From assembly GCA_043497085.1 (NCBI GenBank), contig JBIEKI010000004.1: 64,000 nucleotides of DNA; one strand, given 5' to 3'. Shown here piece by piece: positions 43,018-51,952 of the stretch; within the stretch, counting starts at the first letter, position 1, and each line of letters starts with the position of its first letter. The notes below the pieces were generated by a model. That model made no database searches, was not told where the DNA came from, and saw only the letters and a program-made list of their open reading frames with translations. The position numbers were made by a program, and so were the translations under genes. This stretch comes from Thalassobacillus sp043497085 (lineage in GTDB: Bacteria; Bacillota; Bacilli; Bacillales; Halobacillaceae).

Positions 43018-43062
43018 ACTTTAAGAAATTTTAACTTTGTTAAAGGATTAAAGTATAAGAAA
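43018..43062 (+). repeat. 45-nt AT-rich repeat, copy 2
   Basis: Matches 38007-38051 at 44 of 45 positions, again directly behind a terminator and in the leader of a gene. Confidence 0.9.
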
Positions 43063-43084
43063 TACGGTGAGGAGGATTCATTGA

Positions 43085-44266
43085 GTGAGGGTAACTTATC
43101 TTGTAGAATATCCTTTAGATGAAGTCAGAATAAGAAAAGGTGTTAATTTGAAAAAGTATATCGTAATAGGAGCGGGCATACTTGGTGCATCAACTGCACA
43201 CCACCTGGCGAAGCAGCAAGCTGATGTCATACTAATTGACAGGGAAGACCATGGACAAGCGACAGCTGCAGCGGCAGGAATCGTATGTCCTTGGCTAACT
43301 CACCGTAAAAATAATGAATGGTACCGATTAGTGATAGGTGGTGCCAAGTACTACCCATCACTCATAAAAGAACTTGAAAAGTATGGGGAAGCAGAGACTG
43401 CATACTCAAGAGTTGGAGCAATCAATATATATAATAAACAAGATATGCTAGATCGCAAGTTTGAGCTCGCCTTAGAGCGCAGGCGTGATACACCCGAAAT
43501 GGGCGAAGTCACCAAGCTTTCAAGAAAGGAAACCAAATCACTTTTCCCACCCTTGAAAGATGAATATGGAGCAGTTCACGTCAGTGGCGGGGGGAGAGTG
43601 AACGGAGGTGCTTTACGAGATGCACTTATCCGAGGAGCTAAAATGAATGGGGCAACTTACATCAAGGGCGATGCAGGGATTCACCTGGAAGATAATCATG
43701 TCAAACGTGTAACTGTAGGTCCGAAAAATTTTGAAGCCGATGAGGTTATTATTACTGGAGGAGCCTGGACGGAAGAAGTGCTTAAGCCATTAGGACTTAA
43801 CTTTAACATGCATACACAAAAGGCACAGATCGTCCACTTACAATTGCCTGACACAGATACCAGCCATTGGCCAGTGGTCATGCCTCCATTTGGACAATAT
43901 TTCCTTACTTTCGGAAACGGTAGAATTGTTGTAGGTGCTACCCAGGAAGATAACGTTGGTAAAGATCCAAGGGTTACAGCAGGGGGAGTCCATAAAGTTA
44001 TCGATAAAGCTTTACGTGTTGCACCTGGGTTTGCTTCAGCAACCTACTTAGGAACTAAAGTAGGGTTTCGTCCCTTTACGCCCGGTAGTCTCCCTATCAT
44101 AGGGCGAGTCCCTGGGATAAAAGGATTGTTCGTAGCTAATGGTCTTGGGGCTTCAGGTTTGACTAGCGGGCCATACTTAGGTGCGGAGCTTGCTAATTTA
44201 GCACTTGGCAAACCTACGGAGTTGAATATGAATGATTATGATGTTTCTAATGCATTAAATAAGTAA
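43085..44266 (+). CDS. FAD-dependent oxidoreductase (DadA/glycine-oxidase-like)
   Basis: 393 residues if started at GTG 43085, which has GAGGAGG 8 bases upstream. The flavin fold begins KKYIVIGAGILGASTAHHLA (about residue 23), and TAAAAGIVCPW, VIITGGAWT and VANGLGASGLTSGPYLG follow, as in D-amino-acid dehydrogenases and glycine oxidases. TTG 43148, with AAAAGGTG 5 bases upstream, would start just before the flavin fold and is a serious alternative. The 21-residue extension is unusual for the family. The substrate is probably a D-amino acid or imino acid. Confidence 0.88.
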   Translation: MRVTYLVEYPLDEVRIRKGVNLKKYIVIGAGILGASTAHHLAKQQADVILIDREDHGQATAAAAGIVCPWLTHRKNNEWYRLVIGGAKYYPSLIKELEKYGEAETAYSRVGAINIYNKQDMLDRKFELALERRRDTPEMGEVTKLSRKETKSLFPPLKDEYGAVHVSGGGRVNGGALRDALIRGAKMNGATYIKGDAGIHLEDNHVKRVTVGPKNFEADEVIITGGAWTEEVLKPLGLNFNMHTQKAQIVHLQLPDTDTSHWPVVMPPFGQYFLTFGNGRIVVGATQEDNVGKDPRVTAGGVHKVIDKALRVAPGFASATYLGTKVGFRPFTPGSLPIIGRVPGIKGLFVANGLGASGLTSGPYLGAELANLALGKPTELNMNDYDVSNALNK

Positions 44267-45689
44267 GTAAAAACACTTGATAAGCACAGCAAAAATTCAT
44301 TTGATGGAATTAATAGAATGGAGGTCTCTCTGTTTAGTTAGTGCCAATTCACTTAAGAACACACGTTCTTCAGGGTGTGTTTGACATTTACCCAAAGCTG
44401 AAAAGCTGGTACAAATCCAACAAAGCCATATATTTGGGCTTTGTTACTATTATCGTTTTTTTCAATTCATGCCAAAGCATAAAGGAAAACAGGTTTGCAA
44501 TACGGCGCTGAATCGTATGTGCAGATATATGTTGATTACAGACTTGATGCTGGATGAGTCGAAGCACTGTGGATGTTGCAATAGAATCTAAATTCATCGA
44601 AGAATTATTTTGCTGTAAGAAAAGCAAAAAGGTAATAAGTTGAATGAGTAAGCTGCGACTGATACTGGGTGCAATTACTAAATAAAACAGAAATTCTCCG
44701 AAACTTGTACATATTTCAATAATCCATAATTAATGACCATCATGTAATGGAATTATGAGGACGTCCGTATAACTTATGAGACATCATCGCTAATTATTGA
44801 ATTGTGGGAAGTCTTACATGGACATCGCTTATAATTATCAGCATCTCAGAGGAAGAAGTTCCTGATATGAAATATTATAGGAACTAGGGGACTGGAACTT
44901 ATAGTTGCTGTTTTTATTTCTTAGTTTACATAATACTTATTATCGGAAGTTAATTCAGAAACGGTAATTTTGTCTCAATGACTAAGTATACTTAAGATAG
45001 TGAGATGGAATTTAAAATTAAGTGAAAAGCTCCAAATCATTTCTGCATTAATCTCATTGTAAATTTAGTTTTTAATTCAACTTGCTGCCGCTAATTAATA
45101 TCAAAAAATAAGCCAACATTATTCCTTTTGATATCTTTCTTCATTCTCATTTTTTATATTCTCTATGATAGTTAGATTTTCTTAATCATCAGTTTCTGAT
45201 AGCGTTTATTAATTCTTGCTATTAACTGATTCATTTACCCTGCACTGGTTATACCCTAATATTCCATTTCTCCTATACGATCATTATTGTATGCTGGTTT
45301 TCTGGTGCTTCTTTGTGTCAGCTATATTGAAATTTTTATTGGTCACTCCCCCACTTTTTTTAAACCTGCATGATATTTAAGCGAACGAATCCCTTGTTAA
45401 TCCCTTCTGTCAAGGGTTTTCACTTGCGTTAAGGATAGTATTTTTATTTTGTTTTCGGAGTTGCTACTAAGTATGAAGAGCGAGTTGTTTGAAGAATGGT
45501 TGATGGTTGGTTTTTGGCAGGCTTTTTTCAAAACAGATTTCTCCGTTTTTCCTAAGATAAACTGCGTGCTGGTGTTGGTAAGTCCGGTTACTTCATGCTG
45601 TCCTTTTAGGTTGTTGCCTCCCTGGGAAAACAATGTGATCTGCCTTGTTGCTTCTCGTACTATATTATTCCATATTTCGACAAAGCATT
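44267..45689. other. Gene-poor AT-rich stretch, possibly decayed
   Basis: About 1.4 kb with no ORF that has both a ribosome site and family similarity. A minus-strand frame (44388-44627, extendable upstream to about 44735) reads FLLFLQQNNSSMNLDSIA and RIANLFSFMLWHELKKT, which could be a piece of a dead transposase, but I do not recognise it. At 45383-45418 CCCTTG..CAAGGG plus T's looks like a terminator remnant. Confidence 0.5.
45453..45472 (-). repeat. 20-nt inverted copy of the 29.7 kb sequence
   Basis: TTTCGGAGTTGCTACTAAGT is the exact complement of bases 29706-29725. Flanks are only loosely alike. Confidence 0.85.
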
Positions 45690-45728
45690 CACAAAAGAAA
45701 GCTGACCGGAGTTTTTCATCCGGTCAGC
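45690..45728 (-). terminator. Terminator of the sqd operon
   Basis: GCTGACCGGA-N8-TCCGGTCAGC followed, on the minus strand, by TTTCTTTTG. Confidence 0.85.
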
Positions 45729-45742
45729 AGGATTACCCTGAA

Positions 45743-46906
45743 CTATTCAGTTACTTTCACTTTTCCCTCTTTTGGGGCATTCACTTGGTTTTTTTGAAAG
45801 ACTTTCAGCGTTTGATAATAAAAATCAAGAATTTGTTCGGATGGCTTCTTCCAGCTGAATTTTTCTGCTTCTTTTCTCGCATTAATGCTCAGCTGCTCGT
45901 GCAATCCAGGGTCTTCTATTTTTTCAATGGCACGGATCAGACTATCCGTATTCTCATTTTCAAATAGCAGCCCAGTACGGCCATCTTCTACTTGTTCCAT
46001 TGTCGGTCCGCTTTTTGCAGCAATGACGGGCATCCCTGATGCCATTGCTTCTAAAATAACTAATCCTAAAGTCTCTGTCACGGATGGAAAGATGAAGGCA
46101 TCCCCTGAAGCAAATGCCTGTGACAACTCTTCGCCATGAAGGAAACCTGTGAACGTGGTGTTCGTTCCTTCGAATGTTTTCTCCAGCTGATCTCGGACAG
46201 GACCATCACCTACGATAGCTAAGGAAATGTCATTTCTTCTTTCTAACAACGGCTTCAGCTTATGGATTTCCTTTTCTGGGGCCAATCTGCCGACAAACAC
46301 TAAAAGTTTGTTATCAGGTTTTCCGCCTGATAGACGTTCGCGCATCGCCTTGTTCTGATAGCTTGGATGGTACTTGTCAATTGCAACTCCACGATCCCAC
46401 ACATGCACGTTTGGTATCTTTTTTTCGATTAATTCTTTCTGGATTGCTTTTGACGTACACAAATTCAAGTCTGCGTAGCTGTGCAGCTTCTTGAAATACC
46501 ACCAGACCAACGGTTTGAACGGATAAAGACGATAGTAATCAAGATATTTCGGTACATGGGTGTGATAAGAAGCAATTAATGGATATCCTAATTTACTGGC
46601 ATAGTATACGCCAGAGACACCGACCAGCGCAGGATTTACCACGTGGACGATGTCTGGCTGATGCTTCATCAACAGGTCCTTCACCTTTTTTTGAGGCATC
46701 GAAAACTCCCTGGACCTGTAGAAAGGCATCCTGGTCGTTTTGACACCTTCCACAATCGCACCTTCATATTCCTTCACGCCAAGGTCAGGGGCGATAACTA
46801 TGACTTCATTATTTTCTTTTTGCAGATGTTTGATAGCTTCTTTAAGTCTAGTCACCACTCCATCTGTGGAGGGCAGGAAGGTTTCAGTTATGATTGCGAT
46901 TTTCAA
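45743..46906 (-). CDS. sqdX: Sulfoquinovosyltransferase SqdX/SQD2-like (GT4)
   Basis: 387 residues, GT-B glycosyltransferase of family 4. TETFLPSTDGVVTRL opens the acceptor domain, and HVVNPALVGVSGVYYASKLG and SYHTHVPKYLDYY match SQD2-type enzymes. VFVGRLAPEKEI and ETLGLVILEAMASG (the E-x7-E donor motif) lie in the donor domain. It would transfer sulfoquinovose from UDP-sulfoquinovose to diacylglycerol at the membrane. The assignment to SQDG rather than another glycolipid rests mainly on the adjacent sqdB, 12 bases upstream in the same operon. Confidence 0.85.
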   Translation of the reverse strand: MKIAIITETFLPSTDGVVTRLKEAIKHLQKENNEVIVIAPDLGVKEYEGAIVEGVKTTRMPFYRSREFSMPQKKVKDLLMKHQPDIVHVVNPALVGVSGVYYASKLGYPLIASYHTHVPKYLDYYRLYPFKPLVWWYFKKLHSYADLNLCTSKAIQKELIEKKIPNVHVWDRGVAIDKYHPSYQNKAMRERLSGGKPDNKLLVFVGRLAPEKEIHKLKPLLERRNDISLAIVGDGPVRDQLEKTFEGTNTTFTGFLHGEELSQAFASGDAFIFPSVTETLGLVILEAMASGMPVIAAKSGPTMEQVEDGRTGLLFENENTDSLIRAIEKIEDPGLHEQLSINARKEAEKFSWKKPSEQILDFYYQTLKVFQKNQVNAPKEGKVKVTE

Positions 46907-46918
46907 AACGGCGGCTCC

Positions 46919-48067
46919 TTACTTCCATTTAATGGACGGTAGTACGTTCTCTTTGATTACTCGGTCTTTATGTTCGATTACTGTCTGTAAAATATCATGC
47001 AGGACTTCGTCCGTCAATAAATGCGGCTCAAGGCCAAGGTCACGGAGCTTAGTGTTTACAGCATGATAGTAATGCTCTTCCGCTTCGATACGAGGGTTTT
47101 CCAAATGGGATACTTCTGTATTCAATCCTTCTTCTTTTGCTACTTTTTGTACCTTTTCAGCAAGCTCCTGGACAGAGAAGTATTCGGTGAATTGGTTGAA
47201 CACACGGAATTCTCCCTTGTCTGCCGGGTTTTCAGCAGCAATTTCGACACAACGAACGGTATCCTCAATGTTCAAGAATGCTCTCGTTTGATTTCCAGAA
47301 CCATAAACAGTCAAGTCATGGCCGGTAGCTGCTTGAATCAGGAACCGGTTCAACGCTGTACCGAATACCCCGTCATAATCAACACGATTGACTAGCATTG
47401 GATCCATTTTGGTTTCATTCGTATGTAGACCATAAACGATCCCCTGGTTCAAATCTGTCGCACGGATACCCCAGATCTTGCAGGCAAACATAATATTGTG
47501 ACTGTCATGTACTTTTGATAAATGATAGAAAGAACCTGGCTGCTTCGGATATGGCATGACATCCTTGCGACCTTTATGTTCTATTTCAATATATCCTTCT
47601 TCAATATCAATATTCGGCGTGCCATATTCACCCATTGTACCCAGCTTGATCAAGTGGCACTCCGGAGCGAATTCTTTGATAGCATATAAAACATTCAAGT
47701 TTCCTAATACATTGTTCTGTTGTGTGAAAACGGCATGTTCACGATCAATCATCGAATAAGGAGCTGAACGCTGTTCCGCAAAGTGAACGAATGCTTCCGG
47801 TTCTGTCTGGCGGAATACTTCTCTTAGAAAATCATAATGGTTTAAGTCTCCGATGTATGTTTTGATTTCTTTACCTGTAAGCTCTTTCCACTTACCAACA
47901 CGCTCTTCCAATGATGCGATTGGTGTTACGGAATTGGAATGAAGTTCCTCATCCCATTTTCTTCGTGATAAGTTGTCAACAATGGTTACTTCATGTCCTT
48001 GGTTGGATAGGTGTAATGCGGTCGGCCAACCACAGAAACCGTCTCCACCTGCTACTACTATTCGCAT
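46919..48067 (-). CDS. sqdB: UDP-sulfoquinovose synthase SqdB/SQD1
   Basis: 382 residues, extended SDR. MRIVVAGGDGFCGWPTALHL binds NAD. NLSRRKWDEEL and FAEQRSAPYSMIDR are specific to SQD1. KLGTMGEYGTPNIDIEEGY and YHLSKVHDSHNI (Tyr-x3-Lys) form the active site, and LEPHLLTDEVL ends the protein. These segments match the plant and cyanobacterial enzyme closely from memory. It makes UDP-sulfoquinovose from UDP-glucose and sulfite. It is the first gene of a two-gene operon with sqdX, read divergently from the acyl-CoA synthetase gene. Confidence 0.94.
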   Translation of the reverse strand: MRIVVAGGDGFCGWPTALHLSNQGHEVTIVDNLSRRKWDEELHSNSVTPIASLEERVGKWKELTGKEIKTYIGDLNHYDFLREVFRQTEPEAFVHFAEQRSAPYSMIDREHAVFTQQNNVLGNLNVLYAIKEFAPECHLIKLGTMGEYGTPNIDIEEGYIEIEHKGRKDVMPYPKQPGSFYHLSKVHDSHNIMFACKIWGIRATDLNQGIVYGLHTNETKMDPMLVNRVDYDGVFGTALNRFLIQAATGHDLTVYGSGNQTRAFLNIEDTVRCVEIAAENPADKGEFRVFNQFTEYFSVQELAEKVQKVAKEEGLNTEVSHLENPRIEAEEHYYHAVNTKLRDLGLEPHLLTDEVLHDILQTVIEHKDRVIKENVLPSIKWK

Positions 48068-48343
48068 ATTTTCCCTCCTAATACCTCATCCTTATCATTA
48101 CTCCATATTAGAATAACATTCTTTCCAGATAAAATGGTAATGATATTATATTTAAAATTTGTTAAGGAATTTTTCAACTCCTTTACCGATTAACCCTATA
48201 CCCTATCTAATTTATTATTCAAACCTGTTCTACTTAAAATTCCCCTTCTAACAGGAATTACCACCCTCCCATTTCAATATCGGTACAAAATCAGGTATAA
48301 TTGAAAGTGGAACATTCAGAATATTCTTTGTTTAAAGGAGGAA
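48068..48343. promoter_or_regulatory. Divergent promoter region sqdB / acyl-CoA synthetase
   Basis: 276 bases between divergent genes. On the plus strand TATAAT (48296-48301) with a weak -35 lies 43 bases before the synthetase. The minus-strand promoter of sqdB could not be placed. No cre or other named operator was seen. Confidence 0.4.
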
Positions 48344-50308
48344 ATGATGTTGATTTCACAGCAGCCTGCATGGACACCTACAGAAGAACAAAAGCAAGCT
48401 ACAAGACTCTATCAATGGATGAATAAACATGGCTTTGAATCTTATGATGAATTTTATCAGAAATCGATCGACGATATCTCCTGGTTTTGGGAGGAAGCGG
48501 TCAACGAGCTTGACGTGGAGTGGTACGAACCATATACAGACACCCTCGACTTATCAAAAGGAATCAAATATCCCCACTGGTTTGTTGGAGGAAAAATAAA
48601 TGTTGTTCATAATGCCCTTGATAAGTGGGCAATGAATCCAGCAACCAAAAATAAAGTTGCCCTCTACTGGGAGGGAGATAATGGAGATACGGAAACTTTT
48701 ACATTCGATAGCTTATATAAAAAAGTAAATGCATGTGCCCACGGCTTAGAGAAACTCGGCATTAAAGAAAAAGACGTAGTTACCATCTATATGCCGATGC
48801 TGCCTGAAACTTTGATCGCCATGCTTGCTGTCTCAAAAATTGGTGCCGTCTTCTCCCCTGCTTTCTCAGGCTATAAAGCGGAAGCAATTGCTACCAGGGT
48901 AAATGCTTCTGAATCGAAAGCAATTATCACAGCTGATGGATTTTATCGCAGAGGTAAAGTAGTACCGATGAAAGAAGAAGCTGATCGTGCAGCTGAACAA
49001 TGCTCAACTTTGGAACATATTGTTGTAGTTGACCGGGCTGGCCGTGATGTTGAATGGAACGACACCCGGCATGTTGACTGGAATGCTTTACTTGAAAATG
49101 AAAACGATTACAAAACGAAGAAGACCTACGCGCATGACCCCTATATGATCATCTATACGTCAGGGACTACCGGTAAACCGAAAGGAGCCCTTCACACCCA
49201 TGGCGGTTTTCCAATAAAGGCTGCGTTTGATGCCGGGATATGTATGGATGTCACCCAAAATGATAACTTATTCTGGTATACAGATATGGGATGGATGATG
49301 GGGCCATTCCTTGTCTACGGAGGATTAGTGAACGGGGCTTCGATCGTCATGTTCGAAGGCACACCGGATTATCCTGAACCGGATCGTTTATGGGCACTGG
49401 TCGAACGGTATACCGTCACGCATCTTGGTATCTCTCCTACCCTGGTCCGCTCCTTGATGAAGCATGGGGAAAGCTGGATTGAAAAACATAACCTGTCTTC
49501 ATTGAAAATGATCGGTTCCACAGGTGAGCCGTGGAATCCTGAACCTTGGCGCTGGTTATTCGAACACGCAGGGAAATCCAAAGTTCCTATTTTCAACTAT
49601 TCAGGCGGGACAGAAATTTCCGGTGGTATATTCGGTAATGTTTTAGTAAAACCGATCAATCCGGTTTCATTCAATGCTGCTCTGCCAGGAATGGATGTCG
49701 GTGTATATGATGAAAATGGTAACTCAGTCAAAAACGATGTTGGTGAACTGGTGCTCCGTCAACCATGGGTCGGCATGACCAACGGCTTTTATAAAGAAAA
49801 TGACCGTTATGAAAAAGCATATTGGAGCCGCTTTAAAGACACATGGGTTCATGGAGACTGGGTGATTCATGATGAGGAGGGTTTTTATACGATAACAGGC
49901 CGCTCTGATGATGTGCTTAACGTTGCAGGAAAAAGGCTTGGCCCTTCGGAAGTCGAGTCTGTACTCGTCGAACATGACGCTGTTGTGGAAGCCGGCGTGA
50001 TCGGTGTCCCGCATGAAGTCAAAGGACAGGAAGCTATCGGTTTCGTCGTTTTGCGTCCAGATTATGAGAAGTCGGAGGAATTAATCAAAGATATAAGCCG
50101 GCACCTTAATGAGAAGTTAGGAAAAGCTTTGGCACCTAAAATCGTCCATGTCGTGTCCGACTTGCCAAAAACCCGGAATGCCAAAGTAATGAGAAGAGCC
50201 ATTAAATCCGCTTATTTAAATAAAGATTCTGGAGATTTGAGTGCCTTAGAGAACCCGCATGCCGTGGATGAGATCCGTGCTTTAGGCAAATCCGCTTCGT
50301 TATCTTAA
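48344..50308 (+). CDS. Acetyl-CoA synthetase-like AMP-forming acyl-CoA ligase
   Basis: 654 residues. The N-terminal ACS-type cap (WTPTEEQKQATRLYQWMNKHG) precedes the adenylation domain with YTSGTTGKPKGALHTH (P-loop), SGGTEISGGIF, and DDVLNVAGKRLGPSEVE. The catalytic lysine is in PKTRNAKVMRRAIK. The length and layout fit acetyl-CoA or short-chain acyl-CoA synthetase, and the acyl group is uncertain. The lysine is a typical acetylation target in AcsA. AAAGGAGG lies before ATG 48344; ATG 48347 is equally possible. Confidence 0.9.
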   Translation: MMLISQQPAWTPTEEQKQATRLYQWMNKHGFESYDEFYQKSIDDISWFWEEAVNELDVEWYEPYTDTLDLSKGIKYPHWFVGGKINVVHNALDKWAMNPATKNKVALYWEGDNGDTETFTFDSLYKKVNACAHGLEKLGIKEKDVVTIYMPMLPETLIAMLAVSKIGAVFSPAFSGYKAEAIATRVNASESKAIITADGFYRRGKVVPMKEEADRAAEQCSTLEHIVVVDRAGRDVEWNDTRHVDWNALLENENDYKTKKTYAHDPYMIIYTSGTTGKPKGALHTHGGFPIKAAFDAGICMDVTQNDNLFWYTDMGWMMGPFLVYGGLVNGASIVMFEGTPDYPEPDRLWALVERYTVTHLGISPTLVRSLMKHGESWIEKHNLSSLKMIGSTGEPWNPEPWRWLFEHAGKSKVPIFNYSGGTEISGGIFGNVLVKPINPVSFNAALPGMDVGVYDENGNSVKNDVGELVLRQPWVGMTNGFYKENDRYEKAYWSRFKDTWVHGDWVIHDEEGFYTITGRSDDVLNVAGKRLGPSEVESVLVEHDAVVEAGVIGVPHEVKGQEAIGFVVLRPDYEKSEELIKDISRHLNEKLGKALAPKIVHVVSDLPKTRNAKVMRRAIKSAYLNKDSGDLSALENPHAVDEIRALGKSASLS

Positions 50309-50363
50309 CAAATACAGATAAGAATCTGGAGATTGATTTAAAGTTAACGAGATAACCTGACAA

Positions 50364-50402
50364 AAAAAGGTCCTGAGCCCATTACTGGTTCAGGACCTTT
50401 CC
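50364..50402. terminator. Bidirectional terminator
   Basis: AAAGGTCCTGA-N13-TCAGGACCTTT between convergent genes. Confidence 0.88.
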
Positions 50403-50404
50403 TC

Positions 50405-50995
50405 TTATACAGCCAATTGCTTGCCTGTTTTTTGCTTTAATAGTGCCTGGTAAATCAATAAATCACGGTTATATACTGCAGCATAGCTCAACAGGCTTTC
50501 GAATTTGACCTTTTCAAAGCTATCCCGCCCCACCATGTTAAATTTTTCGTTTAAAACAGCGGCATTATTCCATGCGGTTTCTTCAAAAGAGTACTCCATT
50601 TCATGCTCTTCTATATCCACTTGGAATAAGTTAAGGTCTTTTGTACGTTCAAAATATGGAGTCTCTCTTTTTTTCTTTCTAATCTCCAGGGTACGTGGAA
50701 TAGAAGCCCATAAGGCATCTCGATCCAAATAATGCCCCACTTCATGCAGGACTAACGCTTTGATATAATCTTCCAGTGGCACAGGGGTGATCATTTCATT
50801 TCGTGCTTTCCTGACCCGGTCAACATCAATAATCAATAGATTTTTAATAAAATCATAAATCATGTTCACATGAGTTGTTTGTATATGTACCTCAAGTGAA
50901 ATATCAATCTTCTCCAGTGTTTGATGGACAATTTTTTTAATCTTTTTCTTTTGCAGCCGATTGTTCATTCTCTCTATTCTGCCTCTTTCTCTCAT
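50405..50995 (-). CDS. Uncharacterised HExxH metallopeptidase-like protein
   Basis: 196 residues. LHEVGHYLDRD carries a zincin-type HExxH motif near residue 88; a third ligand may be one of several Glu/His further on (EEHEMEYSFEE). There is no signal peptide or membrane segment. The basic N-terminus and long helical tail are unassigned. AGGGGA lies close before the ATG at 50995; an internal ATG at 50968 has only AGAGAGA. It is not a known named family to me. Confidence 0.7.
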   Translation of the reverse strand: MRERGRIERMNNRLQKKKIKKIVHQTLEKIDISLEVHIQTTHVNMIYDFIKNLLIIDVDRVRKARNEMITPVPLEDYIKALVLHEVGHYLDRDALWASIPRTLEIRKKKRETPYFERTKDLNLFQVDIEEHEMEYSFEETAWNNAAVLNEKFNMVGRDSFEKVKFESLLSYAAVYNRDLLIYQALLKQKTGKQLAV

Positions 50996-51099
50996 GTATT
51001 CCCCTGGCGGCTAACCCCCTATAGTATATAAGAAATCAGCCCTGATTCCAATACTATTATAGAAATTGACCATGACATTCATCGGTTCGTCTGTTATAC

Positions 51100-51105
51100 T
51101 ATGAC
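51100..51105 (+). promoter_or_regulatory. Likely extended -10 of queC leader
   Basis: TATACT with an upstream TG (CTGTTATACT), about 50 bases before the riboswitch. The -35 is not clear. Confidence 0.4.
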
Positions 51106-51148
51106 CGACAAACTATCATAAAAGTCTGCGGAGCAACTCTACCGCAGG

Positions 51149-51184
51149 AGAGGTTCTAGCTACACCCTCTATAAAAAACTAAGG
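51149..51184 (+). promoter_or_regulatory. preQ1-I riboswitch aptamer
   Basis: AGAGGTTCTAGCTACACCCT, then CTATAAAAAACTAA, the class I preQ1 aptamer with stem AGAGG/CCTCT and the A-rich tail, as in B. subtilis queC. It lies 100 bases before queC. Confidence 0.96.
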
Positions 51185-51188
51185 ATGG

Positions 51189-51223
51189 AACTGTACCTAT
51201 CCCTTAGGTGCGGTTTTTTTAGT
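51189..51223 (+). terminator. Expression platform terminator of the preQ1 riboswitch
   Basis: AACTGTACCT-ATCCCTT-AGGTGCGGTT (with G-U pairs) followed by a T run; formation would turn queCDE off when preQ1 is bound. Confidence 0.8.
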
Positions 51224-51283
51224 TTATCTTATTCAAAAACCGGGTGAGTAGAATTCTCTTTCAATAGAAAGGAGAATTTTTTT

Positions 51284-51952
51284 ATGGAAAATAATAAAGC
51301 GGTCGTCGTATTCAGTGGTGGTCAGGACAGTACAACTTGCTTGTTCTGGGCGCTGGAGCGTTTTGACGAAGTGGAAGCAGTCACGTTTCACTATAACCAG
51401 CGTCACGAAGAAGAAGTGGAAGTTGCTAAAGAGATCACAGATAAATTGAAGGTTAATCATCGAGTCCTTGATATGTCCCTGTTGAGCCAGCTTTCCCCTA
51501 ATGCCTTGACGCATAAAGAAATGGATGTCGAGGATGGAAAAGATGGCAGCCTCCCTTCTACTTTCGTACCAGGAAGAAATCTATTGTTTTTATCATTCGC
51601 TGCTATTGTGGCCCAGCAAACTGGAGCGAAACATATCATCACCGGAGTATGTGAAACAGACTTCAGCGGCTATCCTGATTGTCGTGATGTGTTTATTAAA
51701 TCCTTGAATGTCACGTTGAATCTATCGATGGACGAATCTTTCGTCATTCATACCCCATTGATGTGGCTCGATAAGGCTGAAACCTGGCAGCTCGCTGATG
51801 AACTGGAAGCCTTTGAATTTGTACGTGACCATACACTGACTTGCTATCATGGCGTAATCGGCAGCGGCTGCGGCGAATGCCCGGCATGTAAACTTCGTAA
51901 CCATGGACTAAGGAAGTATCTACAGCAGCGCGAAGGAGCGGACATCAAATGA
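51284..51952 (+). CDS. queC: 7-cyano-7-deazaguanine synthase QueC
   Basis: 222 residues. The PP-loop SGGQDSTTCLFWAL (residues 11-24) binds ATP. FVPGRNLLFLS and GVCETDFSGYPDCRD mark the substrate side. The zinc site is CGECPACKLR at the C-terminus with the Cys of LTCYHG. It converts 7-carboxy-7-deazaguanine to preQ0 in queuosine biosynthesis. It is headed by a preQ1 riboswitch, and its stop overlaps queD by 4 bases (ATGA). Confidence 0.97.
   Translation: MENNKAVVVFSGGQDSTTCLFWALERFDEVEAVTFHYNQRHEEEVEVAKEITDKLKVNHRVLDMSLLSQLSPNALTHKEMDVEDGKDGSLPSTFVPGRNLLFLSFAAIVAQQTGAKHIITGVCETDFSGYPDCRDVFIKSLNVTLNLSMDESFVIHTPLMWLDKAETWQLADELEAFEFVRDHTLTCYHGVIGSGCGECPACKLRNHGLRKYLQQREGADIK

Noticed and set aside
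45397..45633. 78-codon minus-strand ORF
   Set aside because: No ribosome site and no recognisable family; contains the 20-nt repeat and is more likely decayed DNA.
45449..45967. 172-codon plus-strand ORF
   Set aside because: Mostly antisense to the sqdX gene, no ribosome site, low-complexity aromatic composition; a shadow frame.
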